DNA from: Phoronis australis
Taxonomy: Eukaryota; Phoronida; Phoronidae
NCBI GenBank assembly: GCA_002633005.1
Contig: NMRA01000017.1
Coordinates: forward strand, 342,443 to 406,442
Length of the DNA stretch: 64,000 nucleotides
Reading direction: 5' to 3'
Shown in pieces: positions 1 to 11,137 of the stretch. Positions within the stretch are counted from its first letter, which is position 1; each line of letters begins with the position of its first letter. Both the position numbers and the translations under genes were made by a program. Below the pieces are notes generated by a model. The model did no database searches. It was not told the DNA's origin and worked only from the letters and a program-made list of their open reading frames with translations.

Positions 1-353
1 GATGGATGGTATATCAACGGTATATCATTTGTTCTTGAAGAGGATACCAATCTTGAATAATGTGCCTGATCACTCACGTGTGGAGCAAGTGGTAAAACTT
101 TCCAGCCTGGATGAGTATTTACGCCACCGCTGTCACGGGTGTGGTTGAAGTCATTTCCAACATTGGCCTCAAAATGGTTGAATGTCGACAAACACGAAGC
201 TGACTCAAAATACGACCAGAAGTTTCCATAACTGGTGCTGTATAAAACGTGGTCCAGTAGTACCGAATCATGATGTCCTTTTCTCGATCTCTTGACAGCT
301 TTTCTCGCGAAATCTCGATTACAATTTTGGTATACAATTCGGAGTGTGTCATA
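1..353 (-). CDS. Unassigned open frame running off the left edge (partial)
   Basis: On the minus strand a reading frame stays open for about 117 codons, from just after a stop at 354-356 down to the window edge. It has no ATG near its start, so it would have to be an internal or terminal exon or an old coding remnant. The translation has a varied, protein-like composition with segments such as NFWSYFESASCLSTF and HPGWKVLPLAPHV, but I recognise no domain, motif or family. A shorter ATG-initiated frame overlaps it on the same strand (119-352, 77 codons) and is probably its shadow. No convincing acceptor with a pyrimidine tract is visible upstream. It could be a neighbouring gene's exon, a transposon fragment or chance. 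Confidence 0.3.
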
Positions 354-1606
354 CTATCGTGTAGCTAACCATGTGGTACAGATTTAGCGAATGATACTCG
401 TTGTTATTAATATGGTACAGATAGTGTCATTAATAGGAATTAAGAGGAATTCCTTGAATGTTACGTTTCTATTGGTCGAATTAATGGGGTTTCCCAACCT
501 AACGGTTGTCTGCGTCACGCAATCAGTAACATACCGTGAATAATACGCTTACACGAAAGTCACGCATTTCTAAAGATATGCGTGACTTTTCACCGCTTGT
601 CCTTCTGAGTGGCTTTTACCAGGATATCATAGAGAGCGCGGCGCCAGAGTCGGACTCAGTTGCGATGCAAGACCCAATTAAGTGTAATTGCCCAAACATA
701 AACTGAAGTAAACACCTCTGCCTGTACATACTGGCGAATTTTCAAAATGCATTAACCAACAGTTTTCGTTAAAAACAAATACCACAGCTATATTTAGATG
801 GAAAAAACAACCTAATTTGGTTTTCGATTTTTAAATATCGATAAACTACAAACACTGGGTACGATTGAAGATAAATGACTGTGCATATTGATATACTCGG
901 TGATTTACAAACGCTGATCAGAGTTAACAATATCACATGGATTATTCTTTTAATATACAACTAAGCTACATTGAAACATGTATGAACAACACACAGTGAC
1001 TAAATTAGATGTCAATAATTTTTAAAACATCGCTTATGGCCCAGTGCATGCCGAACTACTTTACTCTAGGAGTAGTATACTAACAGGAAAACTGCTATTC
1101 GCGGAAATGTGCCAATTTTGATTGTTAGCTTGTAGTTGTAACGGAACACCTGTGAAGACAACTAAGATGGCTAGCTCTGTGTAGTCAATGAGAGAGTGCA
1201 AGCAGTGGATGAGGTTGGTCGGTGGGCAAAAGCTGCGATTTCATTTTGTATGACTGAGGAAAAGCTAGAAAAGTTAGTTGCTGCAGCCAAAATTGTCCAG
1301 AGGTTCCAAATCTTCTGTTTAGGTATCACCATATTTGCACATTTGTTTATTCTTTATTATTTGAGTTCTAATAAAGATTGAACTTGAACTGATGGCACGT
1401 GGAGTTTCGTTTGCTGGGACATGTTTGGTGTAGCTGTAATCTGGAAAATTCAGGGATGGGTTCTCAATGAACTTCTAAGATGTTTTGATTCTTTGGTTAA
1501 ACACAAAATAAAAAGATAGCAACCCTAAGGTAAGAAAAAAGCAAGTGGACAGGAAGTAAAGTATTGAAAACAGATATGAAACATATTTAAAACCAATGTT
1601 CCTTTG
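354..1606. other. Gene-free stretch with a possible LINE tail
   Basis: No convincing exon is seen. The segment near 1366-1392 reads like the 3' end of a non-LTR retrotransposon: an AATAAAG motif followed by a TTGAACTTGAACTG run, which resembles the short A/T-rich repeats that end CR1/L2-type elements. A 61-codon open frame (1196-1381) lies directly upstream and ends in this tail. It has a hydrophobic C-terminal half but no recognisable domain, so I do not call it a gene. Confidence 0.3.
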
Positions 1607-1617
1607 AGAAGTGGCCC

Positions 1618-2167
1618 GGCAAAGCAATATGTATTCTATTCCAGCCTCCATCAGCCAAGCCTTCAGAAGATCAATGATATTAACTTGTATTGACAACTGG
1701 AATTCCTTGCCATTCAAAATAAAAGCACTTCAATCCTCACTCTCAAAAATAACTTTAAAATGTATACCACTACTCCAGACTTGCCAGTCCCATTGACATC
1801 ATTTCAACTTCCCCGCAGCCATGAAATAACCCTATACAGATCAAGATGTGGTCTATTCCTAAACAATGAGAAATTTAGACATAATTTTAATAATATTTCG
1901 CCTCTGTGTTCCTGTGGACATACTCAGACATATCCTCATGTTTTCTTTGCTTGTGAGGTATGCAAGGAGGAGAGGGTACAGCTCTTCCAGGCATTCGAAC
2001 AATACCCCAATGTTTATAAAAAATATTCTGAAATTCCGCAATTGTACAACAAAATTAATTTCTTTCTGTATGGATGTCAAGAACTTAACTCAAACGAAAA
2101 TAAGGTTTTATTTGAAATAGTATCAGAATTTCGTTATAACATTAAATCTCTTTGTGTGAGTGGATAG
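1618..2167 (+). pseudogene. Reverse transcriptase C-terminus, frameshifted remnant
   Basis: This is the protein-coding part of the truncated LINE. The first segment (to about 1760) reads in one frame and contains IDNWNSLPFKIKALQSSLS. The second (about 1760-2167) continues in another frame with LYRSRCGLF and the C-x-C-x7-H-x4-C motif before a stop at 2165-2167. The change of frame near 1760 and the missing catalytic RT domain make it dead. No polymerase or endonuclease motif is present. Confidence 0.75.
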
Positions 2168-2384
2168 AATTTTATACATCTGTATGAAAATGAATTATTT
2201 TCATTCGTTGTCATATATCATTGTATTCTTAACATCAGTTTTTATTTATGTATTCGCATATAATCATTGTATATAGACTTCTTTGTATTTTTTTACCCAG
2301 ATCTAATGCCTCTTGGCGCTTTCTGGGTTATGTATATTCATTGTATTCTGAAGATTTCGTAATAAACATTAAAAAAGAAAAAAA
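1618..2384 (+). mobile_element. 5'-truncated non-LTR retrotransposon
   Basis: A 767-bp insertion is bounded by an 11-bp direct repeat AGAAGTGGCCC (1607-1617 and 2385-2395), a target-site duplication. It ends in an A-rich tail preceded by AATAAA (2361-2384), which gives its orientation. The body encodes the extreme C-terminus of a reverse-transcriptase ORF2: the WNSLPFKIKA block typical of the end of the RT region, then a C-x-C-x7-H-x4-C zinc-knuckle-like motif (CSCG...H...C). This architecture is typical of CR1/Jockey-group LINEs, but the clade cannot be fixed from this fragment. The 5' end is truncated, as expected for target-primed reverse transcription. Confidence 0.85.
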
Positions 2385-2716
2385 AGAAGTGGCCCTTTGT
2401 CAAGATCAATGCAAATTAACTTTTTAGTCTTTTTGTAATATTTACAATGTACCAACTTAAAACTCAGCTCTCCATATTGCAGACTTTAGCTCTGTGCAAA
2501 TGCCAGAGAAAAACAATTTGAGTGTAATAACGACCTCCATTGTTTAGAAAGTAGTGCTAGTGATTACCTTTCCACTTCATTAGCTCAGATCTACATCAAT
2601 ACAAAGGGCGTGATGAATAGATGTGGTAAAAGTTGTCTGGGGCTTAGGGACTCGGAGCAGTAACCAGTGTAAGCCAGAAATTCTCCACATGAATAAAGTT
2701 AATGAACTGCACATAA

Positions 2717-3192
2717 CAGGGCTTGGAATTTTCCGCGGAAACACGGATTTCCGCTTTTTTCAAATGTTCTGTCCACGTAGTTCATTATATTTCCGCGTAA
2801 AAAAATGGGATTTGATTTAAAATTTCCGCGGCAAATTTCTTTCTTGCCGCGACGTTGCTGACGACTTTCACTTCGAAAAGCGGAAGTTGCTCTTTATGTT
2901 TCGGAGGAACGTAAATTGTTATCATTGCCTGGGATAGCGTGGTTTTCTTCAATAGCGTCTCGTGAGATTGTAAATCGTGGTGAGAAATACTACGACTCTG
3001 CAGCCAAAAATGTGTGGAGGTGGGAGTGGACGGACGAGCTAAAATGACACAGACGCATGCTTCTGGAGGTGGTACCTTTTTTTAAGGTCCGCATCAACAA
3101 AAATTCAAGGCCCCCATTTTCAAGGCTGGGTGCGTGCATGTTTTGGGCTGTAAAAATTTCCGATTTTTTGTCATGGAACATTCCAAGCCCTG
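2717..3192 (+). mobile_element. hAT-like non-autonomous element, deleted copy
   Basis: This element starts CAGGGCTTGGAATTTTCC and ends with GGAACATTCCAAGCCCTG, an imperfect terminal inverted repeat. It is flanked by the direct repeat ACATAA (2711-2716 and 3193-3198), or an 8-bp duplication with mismatched edges. The CAGGG terminus and a 6-8 bp duplication fit the hAT superfamily. Its 5' 200 bp (CCGCGGAAA, TTTCCGCTTTTTT, CTCTTTATGTTTCGGAGGAAC) and 3' 80 bp match the longer element at 51590-53159. It is therefore an internal-deletion derivative. No transposase is encoded. Confidence 0.8.
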
Positions 3193-3198
3193 ACATAA

Positions 3199-4105
3199 GC
3201 AGGAAATCTGTAAGCATTTCGTTCCTAATATGACATGTATTTTTGCGATAAAAATTAAATGTTGGTCTTCCAAGGATGACATTGTCACTATCCCTAGATT
3301 TCTAGCAGGTAGATATGGTCTAATTAGCTGAATTTTTGTACTAGACACAAACAAAAATCTAATTGTCTGTGACCTCAAACCAGTGGATTTCTCTGCCCCT
3401 GTTAATGTTCATTGTTCCACAAAGAATGGCTCTTTCATTCTCTCAGAGGTCTTTATGGTCCATGATCACTATTCATCAAATACTGGATCTACATGACTCA
3501 TATCCAAGTATATACATAATGGCACTAAATTACTTTGTGAAGAATTATTGTGGTAAATCTCAAGTTCTTTCTATCAAAAGTTGTCAATGGAGATGACTTC
3601 TCTACATTTTTTGCTTTTGAAAAGTCATTTCTTGCTGTTAATTTTTTAGAATATTCGTCTTGTTAAGACACACTGCAGAATGCTTTTAACTAAAGAATAT
3701 CTCGTCGTTATTTTAAAAACCATTGTTCTGTTCTTGAACTTGAATTTCGGGAGTGATGAGTGGGCGAATTGCGCCATTCCAACATTTGATGTTACCCAGG
3801 ATCACAAAATGCTTGGTTTTGCTGTTTTGTATGGCATGTAACCATGTCTATCAAGGTTAGATTAGCCCTGTTCATAGTTCTACTAAGATATTAGTAGGAT
3901 TTAAGATACACCCTTGCCATTGTGTTGCAGTCGACTGACTTTATAAAGTTAAGTTACTTTGTCTAATATAATGAAAAGAAAAATATTATTGGAAACTAAA
4001 ATTTGCTTTGAGATTTTTACCTAGACACTTGTCTTTTTTAAGGAAGTGTCAGTAATGTTGAGGTCTGTTGTGCGTTTGTTTTGACCAGTTATACATTTAT
4101 ATATT
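3199..4105. other. No gene seen
   Basis: AT-rich spacer between two transposons. The only longer open frame (3363-3596) has no homology I recognise and no splice context. Nothing supportable is present. Confidence 0.5.
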
Positions 4106-4109
4106 TATA

Positions 4110-6516
4110 CCGTAATCGTTCGGGTTAACGCCCTGGGCGGTTAAATTGGCAAATCCAAAAAATGGGGGGAGGGCGGTTAACCGAGCAGTGGGCGGTTAAA
4201 TCAAAAATCCACCTAAAGTAGGGGATGGGCGGTTAACCGAACATGGGCGCTTATTATGACAGACAACAGCCCTGGGCGGTTAATCTTACCTGGCGATCTA
4301 AATTCCGACACGACAATCATACTCGGAACGCGTAGCCCTTTTCAAAGAGCTTTATCGTCACGTCGCCAAATGACTGTGAAAACGTCATAACAGCGGATGA
4401 TCCCAACAAAAGTTCTCTTGTCCTCAGATTAGTCATTCACTATTAAATTAACAAAATTGCTGAGTAATAGCCCCGTGCCGTCCTGCGGTGCGCAGACTCC
4501 ACTAGAATTAAAACTGTTTCAAGATGTGACCCTGCTTAAGTGCGCGCGTACAAGCTTCACGTGTTGCAGAGGTAAGACATCAAATTTATGGTTACAGTCT
4601 CGTACTATATAGCTGTCAAGTTCTGAGTCAGAGAGCAGTTTTAAAATTGGTTGTAATAAAAGTTTGAAAAACTTAACTCTGCTGTTTTTTGTGTTTGGGA
4701 TGTTATAGTCGACACTCCGTGACTCAATGACATTTTCAGCGTATGGTTCTGCAGCTAGCTGTCTTATCTCGACAGCCCGGCATTGCTCTCTTGCCGTTGC
4801 GCCAAACATGCTATGCAAAGAAGTAAGACAAGGATCGGGGGTGGTCGAGCCAGTCGTCGATCAAGAATAAAATTTCAAGCAACTGCATAAATATGTTACA
4901 AAATGTCAGAAAACAGCAATGTTTCAATTCATTTTTCTAAACGATCACCTTACCAAACTTCGTGGTGGAAAAACATTTATTTTTCATGCAAGATGTCCAG
5001 ATTATCCTATTTATATCACTTGTAATATCGCACTGCGGCACTGTTCGGTCGCGCTGTTATCGCGCAATGTCTCAGTCGGCTGACAATTGTGTCTTGAAAA
5101 TGCCGTCAAGTAATATAACGGCCTCTTTCAATATGCATCTCGGTTTTTTTATGGCCAAAGATAGTGGCGGTATTCAGCACGCACGTAGGGCCTACGTGTG
5201 AGTCACCTGTCAATCACATGTTGGTGTCAAGGTAACATGCACTCCAAAGTGTGGGAACTCGCGCACGTGCACCACTACAAATCAGTCACACATAGCGACA
5301 GTCCGACGAAGTAACAAAAACGGGCGTGACTATGTACTTTTAAGCTGTTGTTACGAAAGACCCAGTTCTTTACGATATTCCTCTGTTGCCAATGTTCCCC
5401 AAAACTGCGATGTCAAGTCTATTCCCATATTTCCCGGCTCGATGCTCCCTAAGCCCATCCCTGTAAATAGCTGCGTGAATCTCCTACCCACTATCGTCAA
5501 GCAGTCTACGTCGTAGATATTTCAGACTCGAATGGTAAGAATTTTTGTTTAGGCTGAAAATGGCCAATGTATAAACAAAATTATTCTGGATGGCTAAAAA
5601 GGGGATGTGGAAACGATAATTCACACAGTCACGCGTACGTGGGGGCTGACGCAAGAAATAGTAAACAACAGCCAGCGACATTAATTAAATCTGCTAACCA
5701 GTTTGACAGAGATGCAATAAGCAAAAAACAAAATTTGACTAGCCGTTTTTTATTACTTCAAGATCATACACAAACATACATTATTGCCAATGTTTGAATT
5801 CAGAAATCGACAGGCAGCAACGAAATCAGTAACCCAGTAAGGCACTTGTACTGTCCCTTCGGTCGCCCCACATCCTTTATAACCCGGCAGTTATATTCAT
5901 CAAAATATTGAGAATTTGACATGTTTCCGTGAGTTGTGAGATTTGTTCAAAATACGAGAGCTTCCCACCTTAATAGAATTTGGAAGGTTGGCAAAACCAT
6001 TGTCACATTTCTCTGGCCTGATTTTTTGGAATATATGTTTTATCTAGTGCACTGCAGACGGAAACTCAGCGCGGCAGACAAAGTCGCTGAAAACGGAGGT
6101 TTTGACGCCGGCGGCGTTCTTAAACTTTGCAAACAAGGGAAGAAAATAAAGTGACAAAAAGGTTCAAGTATTATATTTTGAATTGAGTTCATGACCCAAG
6201 ACAGTAACTCGTTACCTGTATTGTAATTCAGATTGCTAAACCACCGTCTTGGGGTCCCGGCGTCGTTGCACTCATTGTGATCATCGATCTTTTTCTAAAA
6301 GTCGGGGAATCGCGCGTTTCCTTAGCACAAGGCGCTAAATCTTCATTCTTTAAAAGTCGGGGATGGGCGCTTAACCGAGAGGAGGGCGCTTAACTGGAAA
6401 TCTTCAAAAATCGCAGGGAGGCGCTTAACCGAGCAATGGGCGGTTAAATCGAAAATCCACTTAAAGTCGGGGATGGGCGGTTAACTGAACACGGGCGTTA
6501 ACCCGAACGATTACGG
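4110..6516. mobile_element. TIR element with direct subterminal repeats
   Basis: The ends are inverted: CCGTAATCGTTCGGGTTAA at 4110 and its complement ending at 6516. Both are flanked by TATA (4106-4109 and 6517-6520), so the target duplication may be TA or TATA. Inside each end is an array of GGGCGGTTAA/GGGCGCTTAA motifs. A block of about 60 bp is repeated at both ends (about 4180-4244 and 6428-6492) in the same orientation, not inverted. The interior of roughly 2 kb carries no recognisable transposase. Its longest frame, minus strand 4519-4809 from its first ATG, is unassigned. The superfamily is not determined. Confidence 0.75.
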
Positions 6517-6520
6517 TATA

Positions 6521-8345
6521 ATGCTGTCTCTAATTCTGACTATTTCTAACTCAGAGTGGCAATGCGTTCATAAAAAGAACTGCGGTCTGTGAAAAAATGT
6601 TTATCAGTAAAACATAATTACAATGCATGAGAAAAGAATCTTGGCTCATGAGAAAAGCTTGTGTGATAAAAAGGATGAGAGGAAAGGATACTAGCTACCT
6701 CTGGTGCTATTTGTTCATTTCGATGCAAGCAATGTGTTACTGCAACTGCAGCTCTCTCTGAGGTTTCTTTCAAGCATGCAACAAATAAGGCCAAGCAAAA
6801 TGTAGTCTTGTTGCATAAACACACAGCTACCCAATTAGACCAAGAAAACACATAATGCTTACATGATCCTTCTTTGTACTCGCAATATTGTATTTGATGT
6901 CTGCTGGTTACTTTAATTGTTCCAGGCTCACTGATCAATAGCCTTCCAGTGATTGGCTATTGACCTTTTGTGCCTGGAGTTCCTTTTGTGATCAAGATGT
7001 TTTGTTTAATTATCTAGATTATGTTCTGCTTTTAATGTTAATCAATGATTTATGTCCAAATTGTTTTGGCATTTTCTGTATTCAACTTGATGTCTTCCAG
7101 ACGCATTTGCCCTCTGGTAGATAGAAATGAAACTAGTTGTGCTCAAAATAAGGACTCATGAAGGCTGTTGCTAGAAATTTGAAATAAGGTGTAAGCTCGT
7201 TTTTACAAAATGTGGCATAGAAGTTTGAATACAAGTATTCAAGTTGCTAACATGTTTGGTTAGTAATTTTTTTCCAAAATGAAGAATTTTGATGGCAATT
7301 GGTTAATAATATACATAATTATGTACAATTAACATATTAGTTCTAATATGTACAAATAATAATACAATACTTCACATCTGAATTAACGTTTCACATTCTC
7401 ATGACATGAAATAATAATATTTAAGCACATTAACCTATCTGTTCATGAATCAGTCAATATGACACGTTTTAGTGTAAATAATTTCTTTAAAATTTGTTGT
7501 ACTTGTTACGTGTGTTGTCTTGTATGCTCAAGATGTTGACTGTAAACATGATGTATGGCCAATATTAATATTAAATTTATAGCAGGTTGCTCTTCTGCTT
7601 GTCCATATATTTTTCATCTATCATCACAATCTCCTTATCTACCATCACTGCTCCAAAATGAGCCTGTAAACGGGCATTTAGCTTGGAAATGTAACAATTA
7701 TTCTTGGCTTTCACTTGGGGGATTGAGGGATTCCAATCTTCCAGGTAAGAATGTCTTCCAATGGCACAGTGAATGAGACAAAATTGTAATCATGGGGAGT
7801 TTTATACCTCCCGAAAAAAGGGATGTTATTTGTATGTCTTTTGTTCCACCTAACTCTAATTTCCACTTTTCTCTAGATACTGGACGTATTTTGACTAGCA
7901 TTGAACCTGTCATAAAAGTAGAATCTACTGTTTTTTACTTAAGTTCAGAATTTTCGTATTCAGTGGACAATTTAGCAATAATATGTCACCGTTGATCTTA
8001 GGCATCCACCTAAATTAGAATTTAATAGCTCTCTCAATCCCCATGAATGTTGTCATCAGAGGGTGAAATGAAAATTTGTTGCAAAATGACTTCTGATCAA
8101 TAAAGTTGTCATCAATGTCTACTTAAGCTATAGACATACCTGGACATACCTGAACATACCTGACACTTGTCATGCCGATTCTTTAGTTCAGGTTTATCAA
8201 CTTTGATTTATGAAAAGTCAGGAATATCTGGCATAAAACTAATGTGATGAAAGTGTTTCTCAACCAGTTTTTTTCGTTATCTTAAAAGTTTCCATTGCTA
8301 TTTCGTTTGTCCTTAAGTGCATGCTCAAATTTGTTTAAACTGTGT
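6521..8345. other. No gene seen
   Basis: AT-rich spacer. Open frames here (for example 6618-6938 minus, 7555-7776 plus) lack splice context and recognisable motifs. Three near-identical ACATACCTG/GACATACCTG words occur at about 8137-8162, a tiny tandem repeat. Confidence 0.5.
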
Positions 8346-8690
8346 GCACCTCTTGGTACCACAACTGTACGCACTTCTTGGTGCCACAACTGTGCGTACC
8401 TCTTTGTGCCACAACTGTGCGTACCTCTTGGTGCCACAATTGTGCGCACCTCTTGGTGCCACAGCTGTGCGCACCTCTTGGTGCCACAACTGTGCCTACC
8501 TCTTGGTGCCACAACTGTGCGCACCTCTTGGTACCACAACTGTGCCCACCTCTTGGTACCAGAACTGTACGCACCTCTTGGTGCCACAACTGTACACACC
8601 TCTTGGTGCCACAACTGTGCCCACCTCTTGGTGCCACAGCTGTGCGCACCTCTTGGTGCCACAACTGTGCGCAACTCTTGGTACCACAAT
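8346..8690. repeat. 25-bp minisatellite, about 14 copies
   Basis: The unit is GCACCTCTTGGTGCCACAAC followed by TGTGC, with copies differing at a few positions (GTGCC/GTACC, GCGC/CCAC/CTAC). The unit carries two small inverted repeats: GCACC-TCTT-GGTGC and CACA-AC-TGTG. Because 25 is not a multiple of 3 and no phase contains a stop, long frames are open in all three forward and all three reverse frames. Those frames are a by-product of the array, not genes. Confidence 0.95.
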
Positions 8691-9194
8691 TCAAAATATT
8701 CAAATCTGCAAATGTCTTATTGTTGAAAAATCTATTTCAATGAAACAATTAGTGGGGGGTGGGGGTTGTGGAACTGATGTATTACCAGAATGAACTGGGG
8801 TGAACTGGAGTAAGGTTTTTTAATTTTACAAAAATATTACAAACACACACAATTGTAAATATCTAATTTTCGATAGTAGCTTTATCTCGATGCAAACAAA
8901 AGAACAGTTTCCAAACAAAAGAGCAGTTGCATTTTGATATTACTTTGATAATTTATGTAAAATAGTGAAAGTTTTTTTGTGTCTTAAACTCGAATATCTG
9001 GTTCCTTTACATTTCCACTCATTTATATAATTTTTTTATGTTTATTTAACATAATACTGAATTCCATATCAAAACGCAATTTAATACCGATGTGCATTTT
9101 GGTTAGTACTTAAGCGAGTTTTGCATGGACTCAAAAATTGGGTTTGTACAATAATCCAGTTCAAAACTCTATTTTTCGGCTCCTTGTAGATGCC

Positions 9195-9390
9195 AAATAT
9201 TATGTATTCATATAAATATTATGTATTCATACAGATATGTATTCATACAAATATTATGTAGTTCATACAAATAGTATGTATTCATACAAATATGTATTCC
9301 TACAAATATGTATTCATACAAATATTATGTAATTCATACAAATAGTATGTATTCATACAAATATTATGTATTCATACAAAATTATTAGAA
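9195..9390. repeat. AT-rich tandem repeat (ATGTATTCATACAAATATT)
   Basis: About ten degenerate copies of a 15-19 bp unit built on ATGTATTCATACAAATATT. Copy length varies by loss or gain of TATT/AGT steps. No coding content. Confidence 0.85.
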
Positions 9391-9595
9391 TTAGTATGTT
9401 TATGTCATTTTTTAATTTTGATAAACTTTTTACCTCGAGTTTCTTTCAAAATGTTTCTAAGTTATGAGTTCGCTTTGTTGTAGTCGTCGTTTTCAAGTCT
9501 TGAAGTGGCAGTAAATCTATAAATGTTGAAATAGACCTTATTCCAGATTAACACCATCAGAGTAACTAATGTACTGTGATGTCATCTCATCGTTT

Positions 9596-9671
9596 GGTTA
9601 CTGTCCTCGCTGTTTCCCTGCGTGTCACTAGGTGGCAGAGAACACGCAGGAAACCAGCGAGGGTTACTGTC
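9596..9671. mobile_element. 56-bp fold-back flanked by 10-bp direct repeats
   Basis: A short hairpin with arms 9604-9625 and 9642-9663 (19 of 22 positions pair, 16-nt loop) sits between two exact copies of GGTTACTGTC (9596-9605 and 9662-9671). The direct repeats look like a target-site duplication of about 9-10 bp, the length made by Mutator-like elements. The 56-bp insert would be a minimal fold-back element. The 22-nt arms also resemble a microRNA precursor in size, but the flanking duplication favours a transposon. Confidence 0.55.
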
Positions 9672-10808
9672 TTGATTTCTGTATTCACTATTTTGTTTTG
9701 CTCCTATAAATATGTTCTTGAAATCACTAACACAGCTCCAGCACACAGTTGGCTTTTTGCAATGCTTTTTGGCACTAGTTATGTGTCCAATAGGGGTCAG
9801 TACATGCAAGTGAAGTAACATTTGACTGTTATAAGCAATATTGCTGTAAAATGGGGAACCCCTGCAAATGACTACTGCCTATTGATCTCTGTCTCAAAGA
9901 AGTATGTATGGCTAAAATGTGAATTTCAGTATTGAATTGGTGAGAGACGTTAGCTGATTCATTCATTGATAAATTTCATGTAGTTTCACGATCTTCCATA
10001 AATTTTTTGTTGTCTTGTGATTGTTATTTATTATAATCCTGCTGGTTGTAACAATAAAAAATTCAGAAATTTTATTTTAAACTTTAAAGTAATTAAAATG
10101 TATGTAATCAAGTTTGTCAATTTGATTCCCTCTTTTTAATGATTTTTCCCAGTTCTGAAGGGAGGGTTAGGATTACTTCACCCAAAGTTGTGTTATGAAT
10201 GCCTTGAATTTGGTTTGAATACACCTCTCGAAATTCCTTGAAAACTCCTCGAGTTTTTTATGATTTTGATGTAAAAATCAAATACAATTTTTTTAGAAAA
10301 CTAATGTTTTGTTATGCCTTGAAGTGAACATTTATCAAAGGAAATTCAGCTATGTTAGTGATGGTGCTGTTTTACTTTGAACGTGTCTTTTGTCACACGA
10401 CACAAGTCTTTTGTCATACGGCACAATTAATGCCAGTGGTACAAAGCTAAAAATCAAACTCTACTTACTTGCTACCGTCACAAATACTTTTACTGGATTA
10501 ATTAATATAATTTTGTTTGTACTGACTTCTCAGTAAGGTTCTACGTAACCTTGAAGTGGTTATAAAACTGATTTTTTTCTGGGCTGTCAAAAGACCAACT
10601 TTACATTTAAACCACTTTCCGCTATAAAAATGTTCTTTACTCAGAAAAAGGGTTTTGGGGCTGTGTAAGAACTGGGTGTTTCCTTTGTAAAGTGTGTGAC
10701 TTACCGCTCTTTGTGTAAAGTAACACCATGACAAGCTATTTTATAGTGACCCATATCAAGTAATTATAATGAACTGTCACGCCTCCCCAAGACTGTAAGA
10801 ACCTTGAC

Positions 10809-11137
10809 TAAGGCAAACATTCTCCAGTTGGGGACATTCTCTGAAATTTGGGACTCAGAAATTCAAGTCACAATTGAATTTTCTTGATTCTGAAGATTGG
10901 GACGTCACTGGACAATTTTTGCCGTTCATTATATTTCTCAAATATTGAACACTGCATTTTGAATTAACAAATTCTGAAATAAAACTCTCAATGGTAGTTG
11001 CCAATACAAAATTCTTTCTCGTTATTCTTGAATTTGGGTCAGCCTATAAATTCTTATTTCTGAAATTTGGTACAAGCTCCAATTTTGAACAAAATAATCA
11101 GTTTTTTATTGCCCTAAACTGAAGAATTTTTACCGTA
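10809..11137 (+). mobile_element. MITE family A, copy 1
   Basis: The left end TAAGGCAAACATTCTCCAGT and right end CTGAAGAATTTTTACCGTA are imperfect inverted repeats bounded by TA. The interior aligns with 46147-46450 in the same orientation (shared TTTGGGACTC, ATATTTCTCA, GACACTGCATTTT-like blocks) and with 14507-14889 in reverse. TA ends fit a Tc1/mariner-type MITE; no coding capacity. Confidence 0.75.

Noticed and set aside
8282-8793. Several long open frames on both strands (up to 158 codons)
   Set aside because: All are generated by the stop-free 25-bp minisatellite; frames overlap each other and have no unique sequence of note.
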